This document shows positions 21,400 to 32,336 of a stretch of DNA of 62,000 nt, in pieces; position 1 is the first letter of the stretch, and each line of letters starts with the position of its first letter. The stretch covers positions 1 through 62,000 of the forward strand of contig CAJNDS010000491.1 in the NCBI GenBank assembly GCA_905221605.1, written 5' to 3'. Source of the stretch: Symbiodinium natans. Lineage: Eukaryota > Sar > Dinophyceae > Suessiales > Symbiodiniaceae. The position numbers and the translations under genes were made by a program. A model generated the notes under the pieces. It saw only the letters and a list, made by a program, of their open reading frames with translations, ran no database searches and was not told where the DNA came from.

Positions 21400-22570
21400 T
21401 TGTTGCAAAGTCGCCGCATCGGCTTGCGGTTTCCTCCCGTCGGCACAGGATTGGATGGCATTCGCTTCGGAGCTTTGCACTTTTGCGCTTCATGTGCCGG
21501 CTATTACCTGTCCAAAACCTCACAAAGGGCGAATGCCCGGAGAGCACGGTTGCAGGGAGGTGTCCGGCCTCGCCGACAATATCCTTGGAAGTGCGTGCAT
21601 GTCATCCCCCCCTGGTTTTTGGGCCAACAAATTGACTTGTCAGCTTGTGAGCAAAAGCCGAAGCACGGCAACGGCTCATCTCGGGAAGGTGTCCGATTCC
21701 TTGCTAGTCCTGCGCGGGCCAGCTTAGCTCAGGCGATCTCAGCAGCATTCCACCTACACTCCGCGACGTGCTTCACTGAGGAGTTTTATCACGAGTGCCT
21801 CCTAATGTTCTTCTTTCCAATCATCCGGCTCTGCTTCTGACATCTTCTAACAAGCCTTGGGGAAGCTCGGAGTTCACTCCCACCATAGCCAGCTCGTCCA
21901 TAGGCCTCGGTCGATGTTCGGACCATGACAAGCGACTTTGCCGTGTTCTGCTTGGGCTGGCGCTAGACGTGGCCACTCTTATGACAGTAGCTGCTAGCTT
22001 ACATTCATGGGCGCACGCATGCGCATGCTTTTCAGTCCTGACACCGGAACTGAATCATCGCGACACTTCTCGCCATATGCTCTACAGATATCTACAGCGA
22101 AACCTGCTTTACCCGGCGCCGGGCCTCCGCCTGATTGAGGGCAAAGCGTACGGCTTGTCCTCCAGGACTTCACTCGATTCAGGCAATTGAACGATATCTC
22201 TTCGAAAAAGACGGTGGGGAGAGGGTTCAGCTCTGAGCTTCGTAGAGCTTCCCTCACTCACTTGCCCTGCCGTTCCTGCAGCGCCCCTCGCGGCGAGCTC
22301 CCGCCGCGGCAAGGCCACTGCACCGATCTGAGTGGGCGAGGCGATGTTGGGAGCGATCTTGTTTCTTGTTTTGAAAGATCCTGAAGGGGTTTGTTATTGT
22401 TTGGCATTCCAGGCATGTCGGCTGGCCGTTATATGGTGTTCTAGAGAATTCAACCACGCCGAAGAGGGCGTGGACTCGTTGGTGGCAGAAAGCGCCCCCT
22501 GACAACATTCAGGGGCAATCAACTTCGTGATGGTTTGCCTTACATCAGTCATAAGGCCGGCAGAAGGAAA
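21400..22570. other. Spacer, nothing firm
   Basis: Several open frames of 65-150 codons on both strands overlap, none with domain, splice or composition evidence strong enough to choose. Confidence 0.35.
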
Positions 22571-22574
22571 CACA

Positions 22575-23236
22575 TCACTGCCCCACCCCACTAACGCTCG
22601 TGGGAGCCAGCCTGTTGTTGCGGATCGCTGCCTGGGCCGCGTAGATGCTCCTCGGAGAAGGCACACGAAGCAGATTGAAACAAACGCTTCTTGACGAAGA
22701 AATCTGGAGTCCCCAGAAGAGCGAAGCCATTCTAGCCGAGATGCTGCAGGGCAGGACGATAGTCCATGGCCTGGCCCAGTCTTGCTGCAGATGCTCAAAA
22801 GCCATCATGCGTTGTTCCATGGCGGGGTTCCGAGGCCCTTGCATGACCACCGCAGGAGATGCTCATGATGTCCAATGTCCAGGTGTCTTCGCGCAAGCCA
22901 GTCTCCAGGGCAGGAGCTCGGCTGCAGCGACAGGCGACCAGAGCTGACTCCTTGGGATCCTCGCAGAATGTGGGACAATAGCAGAGGAAGCCATGGCCGA
23001 TCGCGCGTCACGACAACTGAGGCAGGTGCCGAAGCAGCCAGGTCAAACACCCCCGTCACATCATGTCCCGGATGGTTGACATCCTTTTGGGCAGGGCTGC
23101 GTGCGCATTCGAAGGGCCGGCAAAGCGCTCTTGGTTGTTCTACTCTGCTCGCTTGTAGTTGTAGTTTTTCGAAGACTCCAAATAGTAGCGACTGTTGTAC
23201 ATCGCGTAAGTTCTCGTGACAGGTTTCCTGACACAC
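22575..23236 (-). CDS. Two-exon unknown gene segment
   Basis: Upper exon (about 23220-22970) encodes NLRDVQQSLLFGVFEKLQLQ and ends DRPWLPLLLSHILR. Lower exon (from about 22833, after catgcaag) encodes GPRNPAMEQRMMAFEHLQQD then WARPWTIVLPCSISARMA. The likely join gives SHILRGPRNPAMEQ. A plus-strand frame at 22645-22947 is also open, and I could not fully exclude it. No family recognised. Confidence 0.45.
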
Positions 23237-23839
23237 TGTACAACTCGAGACTCTTGAATGGAGTCTCAGACCCAGTTGTCGCCCCCCTAAGGCCCCATAG
23301 GGCTTTGGGAACTCTCAGCCGCTTGTAGGGATTCAGGCCGCTCCTACTACCGCTTCCTCATTTGGGGCTTGCCACGTTGCGAGCCTTCTTCGGTTCCCTT
23401 GCTGACAGATGTCAGTGTCCACTTGCTGGCTTCTGACTGACCCCGCCCTCCATTTCAGGGTTAGGCATTGCCAGATTTCAGACCCGAGCTCTGAGCGCAA
23501 CAGGGTTCGTGCTGAGCAAAAACCACGTTTCCACCAACCACGAATCAAACTGGTAGCCAGGCATGCTAAGCATGCTAACGCAGCGAGGTGCTGCTCTCAG
23601 ACATGCTTGCGGCGGCCACCAGACTGCATGCCGACTTTGACAGGTCCCTGCCTTGACCTGGAGAGACACCCCGCTGAAGGCACCAACCCTCAGCAACACG
23701 GCTTCAATGTTTCAAGCCACCCTCGTCAATGCTGCATAAGCCCATAGACCTGCTACTGTGGGCTAGATGAAGTCGTGGCAAGAATGACAAGACGAAGTGT
23801 GCCAACTTGTGCCAGCTTCATGCAAGTGTCGGGGTGGTA

Positions 23840-24676
23840 TGGTTGGACAACACAAAGAACACGTCCGTGACGTTGGCCGGCAGCTTATCCAGCTCAACCT
23901 ATCGAAATTCCAGCCGACTGGCGCTGGACAGGCGACTGTGGCCGGAATGCATTGCAGCAAGTAGCTTGGCAGCGCGTTGCTTGAAAGTGCCCGCTGCTCG
24001 AGAATCTCTCTGGTACGCGCCTATGATTCTCTATGCATGTAAGCTCAAGCCATCTCCCGCCTGACAGGCGGTCCTCCCCTCCTCAATTCGATGATGTCAT
24101 GCACTGGGATTTAAACTTTCTTGTGCCATGTGGCAAGGGCAGGTTATCTCTGGCTGCGGCATCGGGCTTAGTTGCTGCCGAGGTCTCCCGCGCAGCATAG
24201 TTCTGGGACCCGCCGACGTGGTGCACTGCACCGCCACTGGCATCTCCGATAGGAATCTGCCCAACCTGACACAAGATTTTGTTGGGCTCGTCATGCTAGT
24301 GTCGCTCAGTCATGGCATCAACTAGAGGCCATAGACATTCTGAAAGGTGCCTAGCACCTAGGCCACGCTGAGCAAGCGGCCCAGTAGCCGCGATAGTCAA
24401 GCCTCAGACACAGAAGTGACCACGGCATTTGTTTGCCTACCAAGTATACGTAGCTTGCCCAAAAGGTGAGCATCCAAACCCATCATGCTGGCATGATGTT
24501 TTATCAGACGTCCTCTGAGGCCGAGAGGCGACCCGACAAACGTTTCCAAAACAATCACAAGTCGTAACAGATGCCATTCGTAACGTGCCGAGCAGCACTC
24601 CATTCATAACCCAGCGAACACCATGCGCTCCGCGATAGTCCACCACTTCTCGCAAAGCCTGGCCTTCAAAGAGCAC
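23840..24676 (-). CDS. TerD-like protein, two exons seen
   Basis: Exon 24676-24611 lies between a CAAG acceptor and a GTT donor and encodes VLFEGQALREVVDYRGAHGV plus RW. Exon from 23898, after gatag, encodes VELDKLPANVTDVFFVLS. These match, in order, two segments of the TerD (tellurium resistance / stress) beta-sandwich family: the 'F...l..vvdyR' strand and the 'v.Lskipa.V....f.vs' strand. TerD-like proteins are common in protists, with unclear roles in stress and calcium binding. The middle of the domain (the usual HSGD region) and the flanks were not located, so the gene is only partly mapped and ends are approximate. An overlapping frame at 24397-24603 is also open. Confidence 0.5.
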
Positions 24677-24865
24677 CTTGATGCAACGGGCCATCGATTA
24701 GAGGCTGATTGCATTCGAGGTCCTCACATTGTCAGATGTGCGTACGTTTGTACGTATGTCTACAAGTTGTTTGGGGGCTGCCTTCTCAGCAACTCCAAGG
24801 CACGCAAGTCGCGTCCAGAAAACAGTTTGTCGAGTCCTCCTCTGTGTCCTCCTCCTCACGAATGT

Positions 24866-24887
24866 GGGGGGGGGGGGGGGGGGGGGG
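24866..24887. repeat. 22-base G run
   Basis: Uninterrupted G run inside a spacer or intron. Confidence 0.9.
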
Positions 24888-24899
24888 AAAGGATGCGGA

Positions 24900-27090
24900 G
24901 GCAAAGGGGCTCAAAACATGCTTGACGCAGCCACGTTTATTGGCCAGCGGACTACGGCTTTGACACCGGACGCTTTAAGAGGACTTCTCGTGACAATGCG
25001 CAATTGCTCGTTCCAGTGACCGTGAGGGTCATGATGCTTTGCAGCTGACTGGCATGTCAGATTTACCCAAAAAAACACCACAAGAACGCCACGAGTCCAC
25101 CCCGCGTCAGCGTAGCACTCCCCAGTCAACATTACTGGCTGAAATGATCCACTCAGGCTTCCCTAGCCGCAGCCGACTAAGTCCTGCTCTGGAAACTTAT
25201 ACTTGAACTCAAACTCGAGATTCCCTCGGCAGGCCGGGTACATCAAGGCAAGCGCAATGATAAGAAATCGACTCGGCTCCTGCCGAAGGTGCCACATGAC
25301 TGGGAATGGAGAACAAATTGCAAGCAAGACTCATGCCTCGCCATAGGATGCCTGGACAGAAGAAGGCTGGGATTGTGTTAGAGAGTTTCGCAAGACTGCT
25401 TGCCTCCTGTTGCTTGTTTTCGCATCACTTCTCATGCATGCAGGCCTGATGATTGCATGCTATTCGGGCCGCACCCCGTGGGGCACAGAGCCCTGAATAC
25501 ATGAAAGGTGGTCGGTGCAAGAGCTCCAAGGCAGATCTGTGTCAGGGTTCACCCCTTCATCCCGTCCCCCTGATATTAAACCCCGCCTACCCTCCAATAT
25601 TAAATACCGGTCGGCTGCAAACAGAGAAGAAGCAGCCAAAGCCAACTGGAAAGCACAAACAAATATTATGCCCACAAGTTCAACCAACGCCGCGTGTGAA
25701 GCGGGCAGAAACAAACATGGCTACCGCCTGAGAGCTTGTGACGCGTCCGAGCCAGAGACCACCTACCCCAGTCCGCCAGGCTTTTCCAAAATCTTCAGCA
25801 GCTGCTCTGCAGGCATTAGAAGGGAAGTCTCCCTGCAGTTTTGATTCTGTACCGCATGTGTGGAGCATGCTCATACATGGAGATATAACACAGCCTACTG
25901 ATTTGGCCCAAACTTTCCCGACCCACAGAGCTTGTATGCAACAACTGAGATCGACTCTTCCACCGACGCCTCCCGTGTTCATTGGGCTTCCCTTGCAGCC
26001 TCTGCCACGATGCCTGAATGACTCCATGTCCCGCCTTAAAGGCCAACACACGCCTGATGGGGCCCCCATGCATGACATGGATGCGGTGTGGCGGTCTTTG
26101 TGACCCTCTGCCGATCTCCCCAATTCATTTGCTCATGAACATTGCGATTTTGCTGTGGTGTTGGGCCTCCTATCTTGGTCTTCGTGCCGGCAACTTCCAT
26201 TGCCATGCCTCTTCTTGAACGTTTCTAGAGCACATGGTATCCTGCCCACGCATGGAACCCTTCCCCCGATTCTTGAACCCCCTCATCAACGAATCCAAGC
26301 TCCGACCTTCCGGATCGCTAAGGGCGAGGGTTTACTTTGAGTTCAATTTAGGTCTAGTGGTTGGCGTGCATCTCGCCAACCCGAAACCCACCCCGACTAC
26401 GTACAGTTTCTTCACCCAAATCTGGAGTGCAAAATCAGCATGGGGACATGAGACAAGCCTAGCCTCAGACATGGTGAGGTGCGACTTGCTGATCCGCTTG
26501 CTGCTGGAGTCATAGAGAGTCTCTGCAAGGGCCTGACCAAGTGAGGGATGCGTTGCTCGAGATATATACTGGTAAGTGGTGCTGCATTTCCTGAAGGCAG
26601 GCACAACCTGCCTCGATGAACATGGGGTCTGCTATGCGCCTGAGTCGACACACCATTCTGGTGCTCACGGCGCGCTCCTCTGCCACCCAAGCGGCTGCAG
26701 CATCTCTGGCGACAACATCTTCTGATCGCCAGTCAACTCAACTGCATAGCCAAACCTTGAAATTGGTGTGCTTCATAATCCATCGCCGGAGGTTGTGATT
26801 AAAAGGAGTTTTAGAAGGGACTCGGAAGAGTTCTGCAGTAATATGTTCTTACAACAGCCCCGGGTGATGCCAAAGTGGAAGGAGGTGTTTAAAAATAGAA
26901 ACAAGGAAGCCTCTTCAGCGGCCAAGGATGGTTCAAGGATGGTCACCACATAAAATCTGACAAGACGAAGAAGAAGGATCTTCCAGCCATCATACTTTTG
27001 GGAGCTCTGCAGATCGGTTTCGTGAGTTTCGAAGAGCCCCAAACATGCTCCCCGTTGGGCTTTCAGCTAAGACGCTCCAGAGCATTCTTG
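24900..27090. other. Mostly unassigned; two weak candidates
   Basis: A plus-strand frame at 25738-26103 (121 codons, Pro-rich; contains VPHVWSMLIHGDITQPTDLA) and a minus-strand frame at 26332-26604 (STTYQYISRATHPSLGQALA) look protein-like, but neither has a family or good splice sites. The rest shows nothing I can support. Confidence 0.3.
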
Positions 27091-27097
27091 CGACTCC

Positions 27098-27784
27098 TTA
27101 AGTGCGCGCGGCGCCGGGTTGCTCTTGCACGGAATGGTCTTGAAAGGCTAAAGCGCATGCCCAGATGTCCGCCAAATTCTGCAAAGCTTCACTCTGACGT
27201 TGGTGTCTTTTACAGGATGGGGCACCGACAGCTCTGCCTGTATCCTCTGTAGGACATGTGGGACCAAGTTCTTCATTGCTGGCTGTCTCGGGTAGCCCAA
27301 GCCCAAGACCTTGGCAATGATTGGCCTGGGCAGGGCTGCTTTCAAGGAGAGTGTAGTTGAGGCTGTCCGGGGCTCGGGTCGACTTGAAGAATACGTGCTG
27401 ATCTTGCCGCTCTTGCCATTGTGTTACTTGTACTGCAACTGCATTGATCAACTCCGTCCTGTAATCTCGATGGCTCCCAGGGCAGAACGCGTCGATCTTG
27501 TTCACGTGCCAAAGGTGGTCATCCAGTCTGTAAACGCTGAGCAGAACGGCGCACCTGTTCGGTGCAGCACGCAGAGATTGCTCTTGGAAACTCAAGCTGC
27601 CTTGGCAATCTCCACCTCGCACAGCTCGCATGAACGTGATTTCACCGCCGAGTTGCTCAACTCCCGGATCGATCTCCTCAGCCACCGAGTTGCTGGCCAA
27701 GACCTCTGCGGACTCGGCATCCACCACAGAGCTCTGGAGGGATGTGAACTTGGACAGGTCCCGGGAATTCGTAGGCGAGACCAC
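27098..27784 (-). CDS. Possible DeSI/PPPDE-type exon in an unknown gene
   Basis: The upper part (about 27780-27500) is clearly protein-like: an acidic start (SVVDAESAEVLASNSVAEEI), then AAPNRCAVLLSVYRLDDHLW and HVNKI. The latter resembles the first strand of PPPDE/DeSI deSUMOylating isopeptidases (V.LNVYDL......N), but the expected H-G-x-E block with the catalytic His was not found downstream, so the match is weak. After about 27490 the frame reads through what is probably intron. A second frame near 27345-27200 (KAALPRPIIAKVLGLGYPRQ) may be the next exon. Confidence 0.35.
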   Translation of the reverse strand: MVSPTNSRDLSKFTSLQSSVVDAESAEVLASNSVAEEIDPGVEQLGGEITFMRAVRGGDCQGSLSFQEQSLRAAPNRCAVLLSVYRLDDHLWHVNKIDAFCPGSHRDYRTELINAVAVQVTQWQERQDQHVFFKSTRAPDSLNYTLLESSPAQANHCQGLGLGLPETASNEELGPTCPTEDTGRAVGAPSCKRHQRQSEALQNLADIWACALAFQDHSVQEQPGAART

Positions 27785-28497
27785 CTTATGCAGCGCACCG
27801 GAAGCACAGTGCAGTAGACTTCGAGTGAAGCGACATTAGCCGCTCATGTTGATGTCTATGCGAGAAGTACTGAAATCATTGCAACCTCAACCGGCTCCAG
27901 TCGATGTTTGGCACAGTGGCAAAAACCAGGTCGGTGACACGAGATGGTATCATGTCGATGCGCACCTCCACTGTCCGTTTGCCTGAGGTCAATCGCACAC
28001 GAAAGCAAGATCACGCTAAACAACAGGAACCGAAGCACTACCCCGCGGTACAAACGAGACAGCAACCAAATTCAACTGACGGACCTGAACGGCTTTCGGC
28101 GTAGTTGGTTTCAGCAAACATGCTGATGGCTGATATCTTCTCCTGCGCACAAGATGCACAAACAAAGAATCGAAAGCACATGGTGACACGGTCTGCTTGA
28201 CAACAATGCACTTTACCTTCTAGAAGCGGCCGCACGGCCACACTCCAAAAATCTGCGGATGGCCAAAACCTACATGCTAGTTGATAAAGCTGGACAAGCA
28301 AGCAAATGTTGTGGGGGCGGCCCGCCTTTGTTGCATGCACTGGGCTGTCCTTGCTCTTGCTTCGTCTTTCGTCTGAGCCGCGCGCAGGGATGTTCAAGGC
28401 GAGCGACTTGCTTCTGTGCCTACTTGCTATTGCTGTACTACGCACACAACCCGCGATTGCAGCTGTGGCACAAGACACCCCATAGGGCCCTGCGCTG

Positions 28498-28874
28498 ACA
28501 ATCCCATACTTGGCTGCTTGTGACCCACGGCCGTCGATGATGTCAAGAAGCTTCTCCTCGAAAGCGCACGCAAGTACAAGTGGCATTAAGTGGCAACGCG
28601 TTTTGCGATTGGCCCACTCTTTGCCAGAGGCTTTATCGCTTGCCCCTCGGGCCTGGTCAAACATCAGGCAGCTTGCGTCCAAGGAATCAAAAATACCTTT
28701 TGGATATGTCCAAGTGAACTCCAGGTGCAGCGCCCGGAACACCCTGGCGTGCACTGACCTGACATGGGCACAGACGTGGCGCACTTCAATGAACTGTGGA
28801 AAATCAGGGCACACGCAGGGCAACTCTTGTAGTCTACGTGCGGCCTGGTGTAGTCTGCCAGCTGCTTCGAGCAA
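28498..28874 (-). CDS. TerD-like protein, N-terminal part of the domain
   Basis: Two blocks in one open frame. The first, about 28800-28670, encodes CVCPDFPQFIEVRHVCAHVR and then LEFTWTYPKGIFDSLDASCL plus MFDQ. The second, about 28556-28500, follows cgag and encodes EKLLDIIDGRGSQAAKYG. 'W.YP....D.LDASCLmF' followed by 'LldiiD.RG' is the start of a TerD-type domain. The Lys/Arg-rich stretch between them is probably an intron. It continues open to 28038, but that part is unconvincing. Together with the exons near 24 kb this suggests two TerD genes, or one gene with two domains. Confidence 0.5.
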
Positions 28875-29492
28875 GGTGGCCTCAACACAGTGCTCTCAAC
28901 TTGCTTGTTAACCCTTGGGTCATGGGAAAGCCGGGCGGCGCGATTCTTCGGCTCAGTTGAACCATGGAGGAGGCCAGCTCACTGCTGAGAGCAGCAGCTA
29001 CGCCGTCTGCATCATCCCTGGTGCAGAGCATTGCTAGGCGGACTGATATGGTGTGACAATAGCATGAGCAAACACTTTACGGACTCATCGAGAACTGTGA
29101 GCCGGCAGCGCCACAGAAGCTTTGTGGAGCAATCTTCCGACACTGGGTTTGGATCTGTGCAGAAGTCGAGAGGATGGATCCTTAGCTTCTTTCACGCACC
29201 AGGGCCTCCTTAATTCCTAAGCCTTAGATCGAATTCTCTTGTGGGCCGCGTCAACCCCCTTCAAGAAGTGTTTCATTCTCCCTTGCACTTCTCAAATTCA
29301 AGTTCATTGAGGATCCATGGTACCTTGAAACCCTCCGCGGGACGACGGAAGTCCCTTCTCAAGGTTTCTTTAGAAGCCCCTAGCAGAAGAACAAAGTACC
29401 GCCTTGTCGCAAGGCTTGTACTGCTGAGGCCCGGCTAGGGAACGCTTTAGTGGCTGCCAATCTCGTAAACGGTCAGCAAACTAACAGAGTTT

Positions 29493-29699
29493 TCAGCTCA
29501 GGATCACCGAGCTTGGTAGGGACTCCGGGGATTGCCACAGATCAGCTCCCAGGTGGCCACGGCGGCAAATGGCATCTGCAACCTGACACAACTTAGTTGG
29601 CGCGCACTTACCAGTAAAAACGTTTAGGTCGTGTTTCTGGTTTTTAAGAGAAACCTCCAAGCACGCATGATCTCGCCGGATGTAGATGCCAATGGGCAC
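29493..29699 (-). CDS. Terminal exon(s) of an unknown protein
   Basis: After a catgcag acceptor at 29699 the frame reads VPIGIYIRRDHACLEVSLKN, QKHDLNVFT. A perfect donor (ACTG|gtaagtg) sits at 29611 and an acceptor (gttgcag) at 29576, defining a 36-base intron. The ORF also reads straight through those 12 codons. Either way the protein ends at the stop at 29493 after DLWQSPESLPSSVILS. The upstream open part to 29822 is doubtful. Family unknown. Confidence 0.5.
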   Translation of the reverse strand: MPIGIYIRRDHACLEVSLKNQKHDLNVFTGKCAPTKLCQVADAICRRGHLGADLWQSPESLPSSVILS

Positions 29700-30928
29700 C
29701 TGCATGACGCCCCTCCTCAGTTGCAGATGCAGAGGGTGGGCTGTACCGTGAAGATAATAACAGGCGGCATGCAACAAACCCGCCTCAAGTGCAGCAGCAG
29801 GCAAAATGCTAGTTGTCTCCACTACAGCTACGCCACAAAGTTCGGAAGGATGATTCCCTGGGATTCTCTTCCCAAGAAAGATCGATCGGCTTTAAGCATT
29901 TCACCTGTCGGGTCAGGCTATACTCATGAAGTCCAGCATGGTGAAACTGCCATCAGGATGCGAGTCTGGCCTCGTCACCCTTTCCGATGATTTTGCGGAT
30001 CACGCCAAGGCATCGCTGAATGATTGCCTCGGCCGAGAACCCTTAAACGCCTTAAACCTCCAGTCGGTTCCAGCTTCCTCAACACGCTCGTGTGCCGCCG
30101 GGGGGCCTCCCCTTCTATCGTTTGCAGCTTCTTTGGCGTCACCGCCCTTGGTGAATCTGGATCTGGAACTCCCTTCCCAACCTCCAGATTCACAGTGAGG
30201 TCGGCCTTGGACGGGCGCTGGCTATCAGATACCAGAACATCACCAAGTCGCTTTGGAACACTACTAGATCACTGCAAGAAACGTAGCATCTATGCGTCCA
30301 AAGAAGCTTCCACAATCTCCCGAGGCAGGATGCCTTTTCTCCAAAAGCAAAAAGCAACTGCTAGCAGAAGCGGCAATGTTTGAACAAAACCTTTTGCGGT
30401 GTGATAAGTGCTCTTGCTTAGCGCGAGCTGGGCTGCAGATTTGCGTTCCCGCAGGCTCAAATAAAACCTGCATCGTGGGCTGCAAAGTGCAGATGAATAG
30501 CCGAGTTCATGTATTGCAAGCTGACAAGTCCATCATGGATGCAAGTGCTCTCAAGGCATGGATGTGAGGTGTTCGGCCTTCATGGTTCCGACGATCGCAC
30601 CCGTTGACAGGATGTACGAAGCGCTTGAGTCTGGAGCCTCGTACGTTCCCGAGCAACCCTGTACACAGGTGCGATAGCATGCTGGCAAACCCTGTACGTG
30701 CACGGACCAAGTGTGACTTTGTCCAACAGGCGCGCGATTTGATTGCCTGACTAGTACGGACCACCGGCCACAGCTAGGAAATTGAAGACCTAACTCGTTT
30801 CTGGCATTTGCGGCCTACTCATGCCCAAGAAAACTGAGACACCATAAAAGCAAGCCAGCCTAACCACATCTGAGCGACATTGTCTCCAAGATTATCCAAG
30901 GCAAGCTGACTTTACGTGTAGTTACAGA

Positions 30929-30951
30929 GTGAGCTCTCTAAGAGAGCTCAC
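30929..30951. other. Perfect 10-bp inverted repeat, 3-base loop
   Basis: GTGAGCTCTC and GAGAGCTCAC flank TAA. Strong hairpin on either strand; no gene end is visible next to it. Confidence 0.75.
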
Positions 30952-31599
30952 AGGAAAGGTTAACCAAGGTCTTTTCCAAACAGCACAGCCCGAGGCCGAC
31001 TGAACCGAGTGCCATGGATCCTGGAAGAAAACTCGGAGTACTTTCAACGGCTTCCATGGCCTGATCCGACAAGACCATAGGCTTTCGAGACAGACGTTCT
31101 TGCAGAATGTCCTTGCAATGCGAGCATTCCCCTCTGATGCTTGTTCAGTGAGTCTGCCGGCAAGAGCTACACCACCCGTTGCGTGGCAAAATGCCTCTGT
31201 ATTTTAATGTATTTCATGACGCATGCTGTCGGTGTGAAGTTCGTCCTTCTCGATACGTTCGCGCTGCTCCAATTCTGCCACACGCATCCACTCAGTACTC
31301 CTGAGATAGCACTTCGGCTCGTCTCTGGCGCAGGCAGGCTTTCTGCACAACCCCGATGCTTCTTTCAGGACTTTAAGCAAGCCGGCGGCCAGAAGATATG
31401 CAGCTCAGCGACCCGACATGATGCCTGTCCATCTCGACATCAGCCTTGCGTGCCTTGCCGGTTAACGCTGAAAGAGGTCATCGGAATTTGAGGACACATA
31501 AACACTTTTTTGAGACACTGGGATGATGGCTGTATCCATTCGCTCCAGAAGGACATTTCCAGTTCGAAAATCATTCCCCTCCTGGCGTGATGATCGCGA

Positions 31600-31693
31600 C
31601 GCACACGCACACGCACACGCACACGCACATGCACATGCACATGCACATGCACACTCACACGCACGCCCGCACACCCACACACCCCACGCGCAC
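31600..31693. repeat. CA-rich microsatellite
   Basis: Interrupted (CACG/CATG)n over about 94 bases. It creates false His/Ala and Val/Cys frames. Confidence 0.9.
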
Positions 31694-31852
31694 GGCTATA
31701 GTTGGGGTGACAAATGGAGTTCTTGCAAGTACTTAGGCCAGGCGTCCCTGATCTATATCCTTGCCTCATGTTACTCAGTTTCGGTTTCAGAGGAACATGG
31801 GCGCCGCTGCCCTGCGCAACTGCTTTCTAGCACCGCAAAGCGCAAGGCTCCG

Positions 31853-31892
31853 ACAGACAAACAGACAGACAGACAGATAGACAGACAGACAG
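31853..31892. repeat. (GACA)n microsatellite
   Basis: About ten GACA units with one GATA. Confidence 0.9.
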
Positions 31893-32336
31893 TCCTGGGC
31901 CAGCTTCAGTCTGCTGACGATCTGAATTTGCTCCTTCTTGCGCAGGGCCCGCCTGTGATCTCAATGGTGCACGCAACGCCCAAGCAGATGCCCGTTAACA
32001 TCCCCTAACCTATGGCTGCTTGCTGCCATGTGGCAGCTTGAGATATGCCCTGGAGGTCTCGCTCTCGGGCAATGCCGGAGTTTGAACCACCATGTTAACC
32101 GTCTCATGCATGAGGTGCAGCTCCTTGCAGCTGTGACCCGCCGAGTCTGAAACCCTTTGTGCGTCCAGTGGCTTCTCTTTGTCCAAGGCACTGCCCGTTC
32201 AGAAGCAGCCTGTAGCTTCTCTCGCTTTGTCTGCAGCACCTGGCGCAGTTCTTACGGCCACATGCTCGGCATATCCCTCGTCAACTTGCAGACCATGCCC
32301 CAGGATCGCTTGCCTCCAGCATGTCGTGGGATTTGG

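Larger units (their letters stand above)
29830..32190. other. Mostly unassigned spacer with microsatellites
   Basis: A plus-strand frame at 30292-30567 (KKQLLAEAAMFEQNLLRCDK, Cys-containing) is weakly protein-like. Otherwise simple repeats and a hairpin, listed separately. Confidence 0.35.

Noticed and set aside
23101-23328. Plus-strand frame with a hydrophobic segment
   Set aside because: Starts at GTG, not a normal eukaryotic start, and overlaps a better minus-strand exon.
31440-32008. ORFs with Cys/Ala or His/Ala runs
   Set aside because: Produced by the CA-rich microsatellite at 31600-31693.
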